Shown here in pieces: positions 46,324 to 53,323 of a stretch of 64,000 nt of DNA. The number at the start of each line of letters is the position of its first letter. Position 1 is the stretch's first letter. The stretch covers positions 237,677-301,676 of the forward strand of contig CAYXBK010000001.1 in the NCBI GenBank assembly GCA_964463165.1. The letters are read 5' to 3'. This DNA is from UBA7236 sp964463165. Lineage in GTDB: Bacteria; Bacteroidota; Bacteroidia; Chitinophagales; BACL12. The notes beneath the pieces were generated by a model, which was not told where the DNA came from, did no database searches, and worked only from the letters and a program-made list of their open reading frames with translations. The translations under genes were made by a program, and so were the position numbers.

Positions 46324-47230
46324 GAAACCATTCAAATCAATATTCGAATTTCAAAAGCATTTTGATACTGACGAAAAATGCAGATTGCATCTTGAAGAAC
46401 AAAGGTGGGGTAATACTCCCGCTTGCCCGTTCTGCGCCTCCGTAAATGTTACACGATTAAAAGACGGCAAACGCTTTCAATGTAATGAGAAAGAGTGTAG
46501 AAATCAGTTCTCCGTATTAGTTGGAACGGTTGCACAAAACACCAAAATACCTCTTACTAAATGGTTTTTGGCTATGTATATATTATCAAATCACAGCAAG
46601 GGAATTTCATCTTTACAGCTTGCCGGATGGCTTGGAGTAACTCAAAAAACGGCTTGGCATCTTAACCACAGGATAAGGAAAATGCTGACAGAAAAAAAAC
46701 CGGAACTACTTTTCGGAATAGTGGAGGTGGACGAAAGTTGGGTGGGTGGAAAGGTCAAAAATATCCGTAAGAGTAAACGGGATAACGTAGAGAGGCGAGA
46801 TAATAAAACTATGGTATTTGGTGCTGTTGAGCGTGGTGGCAAAGTCATTACAAAAACAGTTCCTAACGTACAATTGAAAACACTTGTAAATGCTGTCAAA
46901 CAAAGTGTGGCAACAGGTAGCACTATGGTAAGTGATGAACATTTCGCCTATAAAAATTTGGGGGATGATTACCGCCATGTATTTGTAAAACACAGCACAG
47001 AGGAATATGTAAGAGGTGCAGCGCATACTAATACAATAGAGGGCTTTTGGTCATTGCTGAAAAGACAAATAACAGGTATTCACCATAGCGTTTCATCTAA
47101 GCATTTACAACGCTACTGTAACGAGTCTGCATATCGTTACAACAGGAAAGGTTTGCCACAAGATGAACGCTTTACAGCGGCTCTGAAGAATTGTGAGGGT
47201 AGTTTAAAATATAAAGACTTAATAAAATGA
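46322..47230 (+). CDS. IS1595-family transposase (ISXO2-like)
   Basis: 302 aa. An N-terminal zinc ribbon (CPFCASVNVTRLKDG then CNEKECRNQFSV, ~38-62) precedes a helix-turn-helix region (SSLQLAGWLGVTQKTAWHL). The catalytic domain has VEVDESWVGGK (first Asp), VSDEHFAYK (second Asp) and HTNTIEGFWSLLKR (Glu), typical of the ISXO2/IS1595 DDE group. No frameshift or truncation. The stop overlaps the ATG of the XRE gene by 4 bp (ATGA), so regulator and transposase are coupled. Catalyses transposition between the 25-bp inverted repeats. Confidence 0.95.
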   Translation: MKPFKSIFEFQKHFDTDEKCRLHLEEQRWGNTPACPFCASVNVTRLKDGKRFQCNEKECRNQFSVLVGTVAQNTKIPLTKWFLAMYILSNHSKGISSLQLAGWLGVTQKTAWHLNHRIRKMLTEKKPELLFGIVEVDESWVGGKVKNIRKSKRDNVERRDNKTMVFGAVERGGKVITKTVPNVQLKTLVNAVKQSVATGSTMVSDEHFAYKNLGDDYRHVFVKHSTEEYVRGAAHTNTIEGFWSLLKRQITGIHHSVSSKHLQRYCNESAYRYNRKGLPQDERFTAALKNCEGSLKYKDLIK

Positions 47231-47436
47231 CCGATAAGGAATATTTACAAAAAATCGGGCTGGAAATTAAAATAGCACGTATTCGCAATAAGATGACCGC
47301 AGAGCAATTAGCTGAAAGATGCGGATTGGGAAGGGATTCTATAAGTAATATTGAAACAGGAAAAGCAAATAGCCATATTTTGACTTATAAGAAAATCGCC
47401 GAAGTATTGGAAATAGAAGTAAAGGATATTGTATAA
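47227..47436 (+). CDS. XRE-family transcriptional regulator
   Basis: 69 aa, a bare Cro/C1-type HTH: IGLEIKIARIRNKMTAEQLA, ERCGLGRDSISNIETGKANS, then KIAEVLEIEVKDI. DNA-binding repressor candidate for the element, coupled to the transposase by an ATGA overlap. It may bind the AGTTACTAACT sites, or the 56-aa protein may. Confidence 0.9.
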   Translation: MTDKEYLQKIGLEIKIARIRNKMTAEQLAERCGLGRDSISNIETGKANSHILTYKKIAEVLEIEVKDIV

Positions 47437-47445
47437 ATTTGCTTT

Positions 47446-47559
47446 ATGGCAAAAGATAAAAAGACTCCGAAGAAAACTACTGATACATTCTTGAAAATGA
47501 CCAAAGCAATGGTTAGCGGGAATCCTAAGCCTAAGCCGAAAAAGAAGGGTAAGAAGTAA
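47446..47559 (+). CDS. 37-aa lysine-rich small protein
   Basis: ATG at 47446, 9 bp after the XRE stop; sequence starts MAKDKKTPKK and ends PKPKPKKKGKK. About 40 percent Lys and no hydrophobic core, so probably nucleic-acid-binding or unfolded. Too short to assign. The tight spacing favours a real third gene of the transposase operon. Confidence 0.45.
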   Translation: MAKDKKTPKKTTDTFLKMTKAMVSGNPKPKPKKKGKK

Positions 47560-47609
47560 AAGTTTACTTATATTTAATGCAGCGCAAAGACTTAAAAGTT
47601 TGTTAAGGC

Positions 47610-47640
47610 TTTGGAAATTTGAACAAAAGATATAGTTTTG
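47610..47640 (+). promoter_or_regulatory. Promoter of the HicB-like/118-aa pair
   Basis: TTTG (47610-47613), 19 bp, TAGTTTTG (47633-47640): an excellent Bacteroidota promoter, giving a leader of about 23 bases before ATG 47669. Confidence 0.75.
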
Positions 47641-47668
47641 GAGTTACACATTTAACAAATCACATGAT

Positions 47669-47926
47669 ATGGAACAGGAAACAAATATTTTAACAGGGCT
47701 TTTTGTGCATGATAAAAAGCACGGAAGCTATACTGCTTTTTTTAAGGAATTGCCAGAATCAGCTGCTCAAGGATCTACACGTGAGGAAGCGGAGGAAAAC
47801 TTATTTAAGCAACTTCCAATGATAATTGAGGTAAGAGAAGAAATTGAAAACGACGGAGGATTTGATGCTTCTGAGGAAAGCGATGAAATGGATATATTTG
47901 AAAAACAATACGCAATACCAAGATGA
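47669..47926 (+). CDS. HicB-like antitoxin-fold protein
   Basis: 85 aa. Residues ~8-60 follow the HicB/UPF0150 fold: LTGLFVHDKKHGSYTAFFKE, LPESAAQGSTREEAEENLFK, QLPMIIEVREEIE. An acidic tail (DASEESDEMDIFEKQY) follows in place of the DNA-binding domain of classical HicB. Own promoter and ATGA overlap with the next gene are the usual layout of a toxin-antitoxin pair, but the partner is not HicA. Confidence 0.7.
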   Translation: MEQETNILTGLFVHDKKHGSYTAFFKELPESAAQGSTREEAEENLFKQLPMIIEVREEIENDGGFDASEESDEMDIFEKQYAIPR

Positions 47927-48279
47927 CACAGCAAGATGTTTTAGAATATGTTACACATCCTGACTTTGGCTGCGAGGTTGTAAAGACAAAAATTAAAGAA
48001 GATGGCGAGTATTTTTGGGTTCGCAATAAAAAAACATCTTCATTAAAAATTATTTATCCCGTTAAAAATGGAACATACACACCAATTGCAGTTGCCGATG
48101 CTTGTATAGTATTAGGCATTCCTGTTCCTGCATATGCCAAATCTGCTGCTGAACATTATATTAAAATTAGGAATTTAAAGGATATGCCAACTCATGAAAA
48201 AGAAGTAACTCTTGACGATGGGATTGCTGCAAAAATAGCAGATATAGTTTCAAAGGGAGATAATAAAATCGAAGGATAA
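47923..48279 (+). CDS. Unknown partner of the HicB-like protein
   Basis: 118 aa, translationally coupled to the HicB-like gene (ATGA). Start MTQQDVLEYVTHPDFGCEVV, middle DGEYFWVRNKKTSSLKIIYP, end LDDGIAAKIADIVSKGDNK. It is twice the length of HicA (about 60 aa) and lacks its double-stranded-RNA-binding pattern with the catalytic His. No family recognised. An intrinsic terminator follows, so the pair is a self-contained transcription unit. Candidate new toxin, or a second regulatory subunit. Confidence 0.7.
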   Translation: MTQQDVLEYVTHPDFGCEVVKTKIKEDGEYFWVRNKKTSSLKIIYPVKNGTYTPIAVADACIVLGIPVPAYAKSAAEHYIKIRNLKDMPTHEKEVTLDDGIAAKIADIVSKGDNKIEG

Positions 48280-48301
48280 GATCAAAAACTTTATATTAGC
48301 T

Positions 48302-48335
48302 AAATGGCGGTAGAAATATCGCCATTTTTATTTTC
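48302..48335 (+). terminator. Terminator of the HicB-like pair
   Basis: Stem AAATGGCG/CGCCATTT with a 10-base loop, followed by T5-A-T4. Confidence 0.8.
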
Positions 48336-48438
48336 CATATCTCACGTAGTTTACCAACTCAAGCCCCGCTTTTTGTCATTCAGTATTAGGTAGAAAAGAA
48401 TTGTTAATTTTTGGTAATTTAGAGAAAAATTTGAAACC

Positions 48439-48615
48439 ATGATCGAAATATTTATTCTTTCAATTTATCACGGAAAAGACAGTCAAGACGGGCAAGCCGA
48501 ATTGAATAAAAAGTTAGCAGCTGGTGCGATTATAGTATCAACCGAAACAGTCATACCCCCTGAAGGGCATTTGGGATACGTTGTTTATACACTTCAAAAT
48601 TTACTCACAGTATAA
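48439..48615 (+). CDS. 58-aa hypothetical protein in the transposon
   Basis: ATG 48439, stop TAA 48613-48615. Sequence has MIEIFILSIYHGKDSQDGQA, ELNKKLAAGAIIVSTETV and GHLGYVVYTLQNLL. The alternation of strand-helix-strand with GAIIVSTETV suggests a small folded alpha/beta protein. Not recognised. No clear promoter. Confidence 0.5.
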   Translation: MIEIFILSIYHGKDSQDGQAELNKKLAAGAIIVSTETVIPPEGHLGYVVYTLQNLLTV

Positions 48616-48671
48616 TTAATTGATTGTAAAGCTATTCTATACCGTAGAATTATTTTGATACTTTTGTAAAA

Positions 48672-48698
48672 GGATAGCCCCGTAATACAGGGCTATCC
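48672..48698 (-). terminator. Terminator after the 42-aa gene
   Basis: Stem GGATAGCCC/GGGCTATCC with a 9-base loop; four T follow on the minus strand. It starts 6 bases after the stop of the small minus-strand ORF, supporting that this ORF is transcribed. Confidence 0.75.
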
Positions 48699-48703
48699 AT
48701 AAC

Positions 48704-48832
48704 CTAAAAGTGAAAGCCATCGAAATAAAATTCAATCAGTCTTTCAATTACATTTAAGCCTAAGAAAAATGTCCGCCAAGACCATATTTTTTTAGGCTTT
48801 TTCCTTTTAGGCGTCCTCTTTCGAGTAGCCAT
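48704..48832 (-). CDS. 42-aa basic small protein in the transposon
   Basis: ATG at 48832, TAG at 48704-48706. Starts MATRKRTPKRKKPKK, then WSWRTFFLGLNVIERL and ends FYFDGFHF: a strongly basic head and an aromatic, amphipathic tail. A TACATTTG box lies upstream at 48905-48898 and a terminator directly downstream, so it looks like a complete small gene. Function unknown. The basic head resembles that of the 37-aa peptide elsewhere in the element. Confidence 0.5.
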   Translation of the reverse strand: MATRKRTPKRKKPKKIWSWRTFFLGLNVIERLIEFYFDGFHF

Positions 48833-48897
48833 AAGCAATAAATTTTAAAAAGTTTTCACGCTTACCCTTTCACGTGCTTTTAGGCGAGTAATTATCA

Positions 48898-48905
48898 CAA
48901 ATGTA
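48898..48905 (-). promoter_or_regulatory. -7 promoter element near the right transposon end
   Basis: TACATTTG on the minus strand. A TTG within the terminal inverted repeat lies 15 bp upstream, slightly closer than usual, so the right end may supply the -33 element of an inward promoter for the 42-aa gene. Confidence 0.45.
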
Positions 48906-48914
48906 CTAAATTAA

Positions 48915-48939
48915 TTGCTGCAACAGGCATATAGTTACC
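48915..48939 (-). repeat. Right terminal inverted repeat of the transposon
   Basis: Inverted copy of 45325-45349 (22/25 bases). Directly followed by the target duplication ACTGAAGA (48940-48947). Confidence 0.92.
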
Positions 48940-48999
48940 ACTGAAGACTGTGGACTGCTGACTGTAGACTGCTTACCGCGGCCGAAGACTGCCGACTTT
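48940..48999. repeat. GACTGNN heptamer array, right part
   Basis: Continues the array at 45281 after the transposon: (ACTGAA), GACTGTG, GACTGCT, GACTGTA, GACTGCT, TACCGCG, a 6-base unit, GACTGCC, GACTTTT. It ends next to the promoter of the LutA-like gene. Confidence 0.85.
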
Positions 49000-49003
49000 T
49001 CCC

Positions 49004-49011
49004 TACTTTTG
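49004..49011 (+). promoter_or_regulatory. -7 promoter element directly before lutA
   Basis: TACTTTTG, 5 bases before ATG 49017. The expected transcription start falls on or next to the ATG, so the mRNA should be leaderless. Confidence 0.55.
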
Positions 49012-49016
49012 TGGGT

Positions 49017-49742
49017 ATGACAGAAGTGGATATTTTCATTCCTTGTTTTATCGATCAACTCTTTCCGGAAACCGGATTTAATATGGTGAAAGTGCTTGAA
49101 AAAGCGGGTTGTAAAGTGCATTATAATCCAAATCAAACATGTTGCGGACAACCGGCTTTTAATGCAGGACATTGGAAAGAAATGGAAGATGTGGGGAAAA
49201 AATTTATTGCTGATTTTGCGAGCACCGACAGATATGTTGTAGGACCTTCGGGTTCCTGTGTTGGTTTTGTCCGCAATTTTTACGGCGAATTATATGAGAA
49301 CACGCCCGTGCACAATTATTATAAAAATCTGCGCAGAAATTTATTTGAATTCAGCGAATTTCTTGTGGATGTTTTGAAGGTTGATAATATCGGCGGCAAC
49401 CTGAATGCAAAAGTCACTTATCATGATGCATGCGGTGCATTGCGTGAATGTAAAATAAAAGAAGCGCCGAGAAAACTCATCACAAATATTAAAGGTGTTG
49501 AATTAATGGAAATGCAAAACAGTGAAGTTTGTTGCGGATTCGGCGGAACATTCGCTGTGAAATTTGAAGCAATTTCTTCCGGTATGGCCGATTCAAAAGT
49601 AAATGATGCAATTGCTTCGGGAGCAGATTATATAGTTTCTACCGATTATTCGTGCTTGATGCATCTGGATGCATATGCAAAAAAGCAAAATAAAAATATT
49701 AAAGTAATGCATGTGGCAGATCTGCTTGCAGCCAGTATTTAA
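49017..49742 (+). CDS. lutA: LutA/YkgE-type cysteine-rich iron-sulfur oxidoreductase subunit
   Basis: 241 aa from ATG 49017 (a GTG at 49011 lies inside the promoter box). Two CCG domains: NPNQTCCGQPAFNAG with PSGSCVGFV, then YHDACGALRECK, NSEVCCGFGGTFAVK and STDYSCLMHL. These match LutA, one of three subunits (LutABC) that oxidise L-lactate to pyruvate, and related heterodisulfide-reductase-like proteins. LutB and LutC are not in the window, so the physiological partner is open. The gene lies just right of the transposon and heptamer array. Confidence 0.85.
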   Translation: MTEVDIFIPCFIDQLFPETGFNMVKVLEKAGCKVHYNPNQTCCGQPAFNAGHWKEMEDVGKKFIADFASTDRYVVGPSGSCVGFVRNFYGELYENTPVHNYYKNLRRNLFEFSEFLVDVLKVDNIGGNLNAKVTYHDACGALRECKIKEAPRKLITNIKGVELMEMQNSEVCCGFGGTFAVKFEAISSGMADSKVNDAIASGADYIVSTDYSCLMHLDAYAKKQNKNIKVMHVADLLAASI

Positions 49743-49792
49743 ATAGCACGCAGCAGGCAAGAGTTGACAGGATTTGCAGAAAGGATCAGAAA

Positions 49793-50455
49793 ATGAATTA
49801 CGAAGAAATCAAAAGTAAAATCAATGCATATCAGTCTGCTGGATTAAAATTATTTACAAGTTCTTCCTTTCAGACACATAGTACTGTTTTATTACATATC
49901 CTTTCCAGGATTGATAAAACGATTCCGGTATATTTTTTAAATACAGGCTTTCATTTTCCGGAAACGATTCAATACAAAAATCAAATCACCGAATTATTCG
50001 GGTTGCATACAATTGATCTCTGGTCGTCTACCCCAAAATCAATGCAGCTTGATGAGCACGGTCGTTTTTTATTTACAAGTGATCCGGATTATTGCTGTTA
50101 TTTAAATAAAATTCAACCGCTCGAACCATATCTTGATGTATTTGATATTTGGATAAACGGAGTGCGTGCCGATCAAAATCAAAACCGCTCAACTTTTCAG
50201 ACGGAAGAAAAAACAAATCATAAAGCCATTCGATTTCATCCTGTATTGAAATGGACAAATAAAATGATCTATGATTATATCCGTGAATACAATATACCAA
50301 AACACCCGCTGGATGAAAAAGGATATCTGAGTGTCGGGTGTGAGCCATGTACCAGAAAAATTGATCCTGAAATGCTTTTGGATGAGCGCCAGGCACGATG
50401 GTTCGGTATGAATAAAACAGAATGCGGATTAAACACTGATTTAGTACAAAAATGA
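49793..50455 (+). CDS. cysH: Adenylyl- or phosphoadenylyl-sulfate reductase, iron-sulfur type
   Basis: 220 aa. Reduces activated sulfate (APS or PAPS) to sulfite in assimilation. The substrate fold shows SSSFQTHSTVLLHILSR and VYFLNTGFHFPETI. A double cysteine (DPDYCCYLNK, ~101) and GCEPCTRK (~182) form the CC...CxxC set that binds a [4Fe-4S] cluster, typical of the APS-using plant/bacterial type. The C-terminal tail has the catalytic Cys in TECGLNTDL. No other cys genes are adjacent. The stop overlaps the epimerase ATG (ATGA). Confidence 0.92.
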   Translation: MNYEEIKSKINAYQSAGLKLFTSSSFQTHSTVLLHILSRIDKTIPVYFLNTGFHFPETIQYKNQITELFGLHTIDLWSSTPKSMQLDEHGRFLFTSDPDYCCYLNKIQPLEPYLDVFDIWINGVRADQNQNRSTFQTEEKTNHKAIRFHPVLKWTNKMIYDYIREYNIPKHPLDEKGYLSVGCEPCTRKIDPEMLLDERQARWFGMNKTECGLNTDLVQK

Positions 50456-51375
50456 AAATATTAATTACCGGTGGGGCAGGCTATGTCGGATTTGCACTTG
50501 CAGAAGAGCTGGCAAAAAACAATGCCGTTTCCGAAATTATTTTATATGATAATTTAAGCCGGCATAATGAAGCAATTTTTTTCGGATCAATAATCGGCAG
50601 TGAAAAATTTAAATTATTACGTGCAGATATTCTCGATTCACGGAAATTGCGAAAAGCATTAAAGGGCGTTGATATTGTTTATCACCTTGCAGCGAAGGTA
50701 ATTACACCTTTCGCAAATCAGGACCCGCATTTTTTTGAACAGATCAATCATTGGGGTACTGCCGAGCTTGTTTATGCAATAGAAGAAAGTGCAATTCGGC
50801 AATTGATTTATTTAAGCAGTGCTTCTGTTTACGGCAGGGCAGATGCTGAAGCAACGGAACAATCAATCCCTGACCCGGGCACTTATTATGGTATTTCAAA
50901 ATTGCGTGGAGAAGAACATGTGGAGCGGTTAAAAGATACATTCAGGACGTATATTATTCGCTGCGGCAATGTATATGGTTACAGCAAATCTTTGCGTTTT
51001 GATGCAGTAATCAACAACCTCATGTTGCAGGCGAATTTTGAAAATAAAATTTCAATCCATGGTTCCGGTGTGCAATCAAGGGCTTTTATCCATATCAATA
51101 ATGCTGCCGAGGCCCTTGCACAAATTCCGTTTCAAAATGTGCCGGCAGGAAATTATAATCTTGTTACAAAAAATCTTGCGGTGAACGATATTGCAGAAGT
51201 GATACTTGATCTTTATCCCGGTTGCGACCGTCTTTTCATGAATCAGCATTTGAAATTGGGAAGCATACGTGTGAGCGCTGAATCGGCCCTTTGGAACCAT
51301 ATAAAAATAAATGAACGCAGTTTGCACGATGAATTAACTGATTTTAAAAATAAATTCGCTTTCGCGATGAAATGA
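50452..51375 (+). CDS. NAD-dependent sugar epimerase/dehydratase
   Basis: 307 aa, extended short-chain dehydrogenase. Rossmann motif ITGGAGYVGFALAEEL at the N-terminus, YHLAAKV (~82), the Ser of YLSSASVYGR (~121) and the catalytic YxxxK in YYGISKLRGEEH (~147). Acts on a nucleotide-sugar such as a UDP- or dTDP-hexose; exact substrate not visible. Coupled to cysH upstream, with recQ and two glycosyltransferases downstream, suggesting surface polysaccharide synthesis. Confidence 0.88.
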   Translation: MKILITGGAGYVGFALAEELAKNNAVSEIILYDNLSRHNEAIFFGSIIGSEKFKLLRADILDSRKLRKALKGVDIVYHLAAKVITPFANQDPHFFEQINHWGTAELVYAIEESAIRQLIYLSSASVYGRADAEATEQSIPDPGTYYGISKLRGEEHVERLKDTFRTYIIRCGNVYGYSKSLRFDAVINNLMLQANFENKISIHGSGVQSRAFIHINNAAEALAQIPFQNVPAGNYNLVTKNLAVNDIAEVILDLYPGCDRLFMNQHLKLGSIRVSAESALWNHIKINERSLHDELTDFKNKFAFAMK

Positions 51376-51418
51376 TTTTCCAGCCGGTATAGAATGCATT
51401 ATAAATTTACCATACTGC

Positions 51419-53323
51419 TTGTCTGATATAGTACAAATATTAAAATCGTATTTTGGTTATGATGCATTTCGTCCGATGCAGAAAGAAATTATTGAATCTG
51501 TATTGCATGGCAATGATACACTGGCTTTACTCCCGACCGGTGGAGGTAAATCACTCTGTTTTCAGGTTCCCGCTCTTGTAATGGATGGGATTTGCCTTGT
51601 TATTTCACCTTTGATCGCCTTGATGAAAGATCAGGTGCAAAATCTTCAGAAAAAAAATATTCCCGCACTCGCTGTTTACAGCGGAATGAATTATAAAGAA
51701 ATAGATAAAACGCTGGATAATGCAGTTTATGGAAATTATAAATTTCTTTATGTCTCTCCCGAACGTTTATTGACAGATATGTTTCGCGAAAGGCTGAAAA
51801 AAATGAAAGTGAATCTGATCGCCGTTGACGAGGCACATTGTGTATCACAATGGGGATACGATTTCAGGCCGCCTTATTTAAAAATTCCGGAAATACGGGA
51901 AATGCTGCCGCATATTCCGGTCATTGCATTAACTGCAACTGCAACCCCGAAAGTTTGTGAGGATATTATTGAAAAACTTGGCTTTAAAAATAAAACAGTT
52001 TTCCGTTCGAGTTTCGAAAGAGAAAATATCAGCCTGATAGTGCGCAAAACAGAAAACAAGGATCAAAAATTAATTGAGATTCTCCAAAATGTAAAAGGCA
52101 CCGGAATCATTTATGTGCGCAATAGAAAAAAAACAAAGGATATTTCCGAATTTTTAAAACGCAATCGCTTCAGTGCGGATTTTTATCATGCCGGCCTCGA
52201 TAATGAAACAAGAAGTACTAAACAGGATAACTGGATAAAAAACAAAACGAAAATCATTGCATGCACAAATGCATTCGGTATGGGAATCGACAAACCGGAC
52301 GTGCGGATTGTTGTACATCTCGATCTGCCTGAAAGCCTGGAGGCCTATTACCAGGAAGCAGGACGTGCCGGTCGGGATAATTTAAAATCTTTCGCCGGAT
52401 TAATTTACGACGACAGCGATATACTTAATTTACAAAAACTGATCAAAGCACAATACCCTGCCATTGAATTTATCCGGCAGGTGTATCATCAGCTCGGGAA
52501 TTATTTTCAGCTTGCAATTGGCGCAGGTGCAGGCGAAACTTTTGAATTTGATCTGGTTGATTTTTGCAGGCAATTTCAATTCAAACCCACAGAGGTGCAA
52601 CATGCATTGAGAATATTGCAGCAAAATAATTTTGTCTACCTGACAGATACACTGAATAAATTATCTACCGTTTTTATTCCGGTTGATATGGAAACTTTAT
52701 ACAGGTATCAGATTGAAAATAAAACACTGGAACCGTTTATTAAAATATTACTTCGTACTGCTCCCGGAATTTTTGATGATGCAACAGCAATAAAAGAACG
52801 TGAATTGGCATATCATCTCAAAATCGATACTGAAAAGGTAATTGAGGTGCTTGCATTTCTTGATAAGCAGGAAATTATTCAATACCATCCCGTAAAAACA
52901 AAGCCGCAGCTTACCTATATATCAGAACGGGTTGATGCACAACATCTGCGCCTCGATCTGCAACTTATGCAATGGCTTGAAGAAACTGCAAGATCCCGGA
53001 TGGAATCAGTGATCGGATATGCACAAAATAAAGTGATATGCAGGATGCAGTTTTTATTGCGTTATTTTGGAGAAACAACGGAGCGGTGCGGAAAATGTGA
53101 TATATGTGTTGAACGGAACAAGCTCGAAATAAATGAAAAGGAATTTGATGCGATACATCATTGGATGAAAAATATATTGACGGCAAAACCACTTTCACCT
53201 GAAGAATTGCATGTTTTAAAAGCGCCATACCGGAAAGAAAAAATAATGGAAGCATTAAGCTTTATGACCGACAATGGAATTATTTTACACACCAGCGAAA
53301 ATTTACTTGTCTGGAAAGGATGA
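51419..53323 (+). CDS. recQ: ATP-dependent DNA helicase RecQ
   Basis: 634 aa, TTG start at 51419 (no in-frame ATG near). Helicase motifs: FRPMQKEIIESVL (motif 0), LLPTGGGKSLCF (Walker A, ~40), VDEAHCVSQWGYDFRPPY (DExH plus the RecQ aromatic loop, ~137), ALTATATPKV, TNAFGMGIDKPDVR and YYQEAGRAGRDN. The RecQ-Ct zinc site is CRMQFLL...ERCGKCDIC (~541-562). No HRDC domain is obvious at the end. 3'-5' helicase in recombination and fork repair. Its stop overlaps the start of the glycosyltransferase gene (ATGA). Confidence 0.95.
   Translation: MSDIVQILKSYFGYDAFRPMQKEIIESVLHGNDTLALLPTGGGKSLCFQVPALVMDGICLVISPLIALMKDQVQNLQKKNIPALAVYSGMNYKEIDKTLDNAVYGNYKFLYVSPERLLTDMFRERLKKMKVNLIAVDEAHCVSQWGYDFRPPYLKIPEIREMLPHIPVIALTATATPKVCEDIIEKLGFKNKTVFRSSFERENISLIVRKTENKDQKLIEILQNVKGTGIIYVRNRKKTKDISEFLKRNRFSADFYHAGLDNETRSTKQDNWIKNKTKIIACTNAFGMGIDKPDVRIVVHLDLPESLEAYYQEAGRAGRDNLKSFAGLIYDDSDILNLQKLIKAQYPAIEFIRQVYHQLGNYFQLAIGAGAGETFEFDLVDFCRQFQFKPTEVQHALRILQQNNFVYLTDTLNKLSTVFIPVDMETLYRYQIENKTLEPFIKILLRTAPGIFDDATAIKERELAYHLKIDTEKVIEVLAFLDKQEIIQYHPVKTKPQLTYISERVDAQHLRLDLQLMQWLEETARSRMESVIGYAQNKVICRMQFLLRYFGETTERCGKCDICVERNKLEINEKEFDAIHHWMKNILTAKPLSPEELHVLKAPYRKEKIMEALSFMTDNGIILHTSENLLVWKG

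Larger units (their letters stand above)
45325..48939. mobile_element. Complete IS1595-family transposon with passenger genes
   Basis: 3,615 bp. Left end (45325-45349) starts GGTAACTACATACCTGTTG; right end (48915-48939), read inwards, starts GGTAACTATATGCCTGTTG; 22 of 25 bases agree and the three differences are transitions. The element is flanked by a perfect 8-bp duplication ACTGAAGA (45317-45324, 48940-48947), the length known for the IS1595 family, to which the enclosed transposase belongs. Members with passenger genes are known in this family. Cargo here: HEPN-like protein (minus), 56-aa HTH candidate, transposase, XRE regulator, 37-aa basic peptide, HicB-like protein with a 118-aa partner, 58-aa ORF, and a 42-aa basic ORF (minus). 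All ORFs are intact, so the element may be active. Confidence 0.93.

Noticed and set aside
47923..48279. HicA toxin
   Set aside because: At 118 aa it is twice the HicA length and lacks the HicA double-stranded-RNA-binding pattern and catalytic His.
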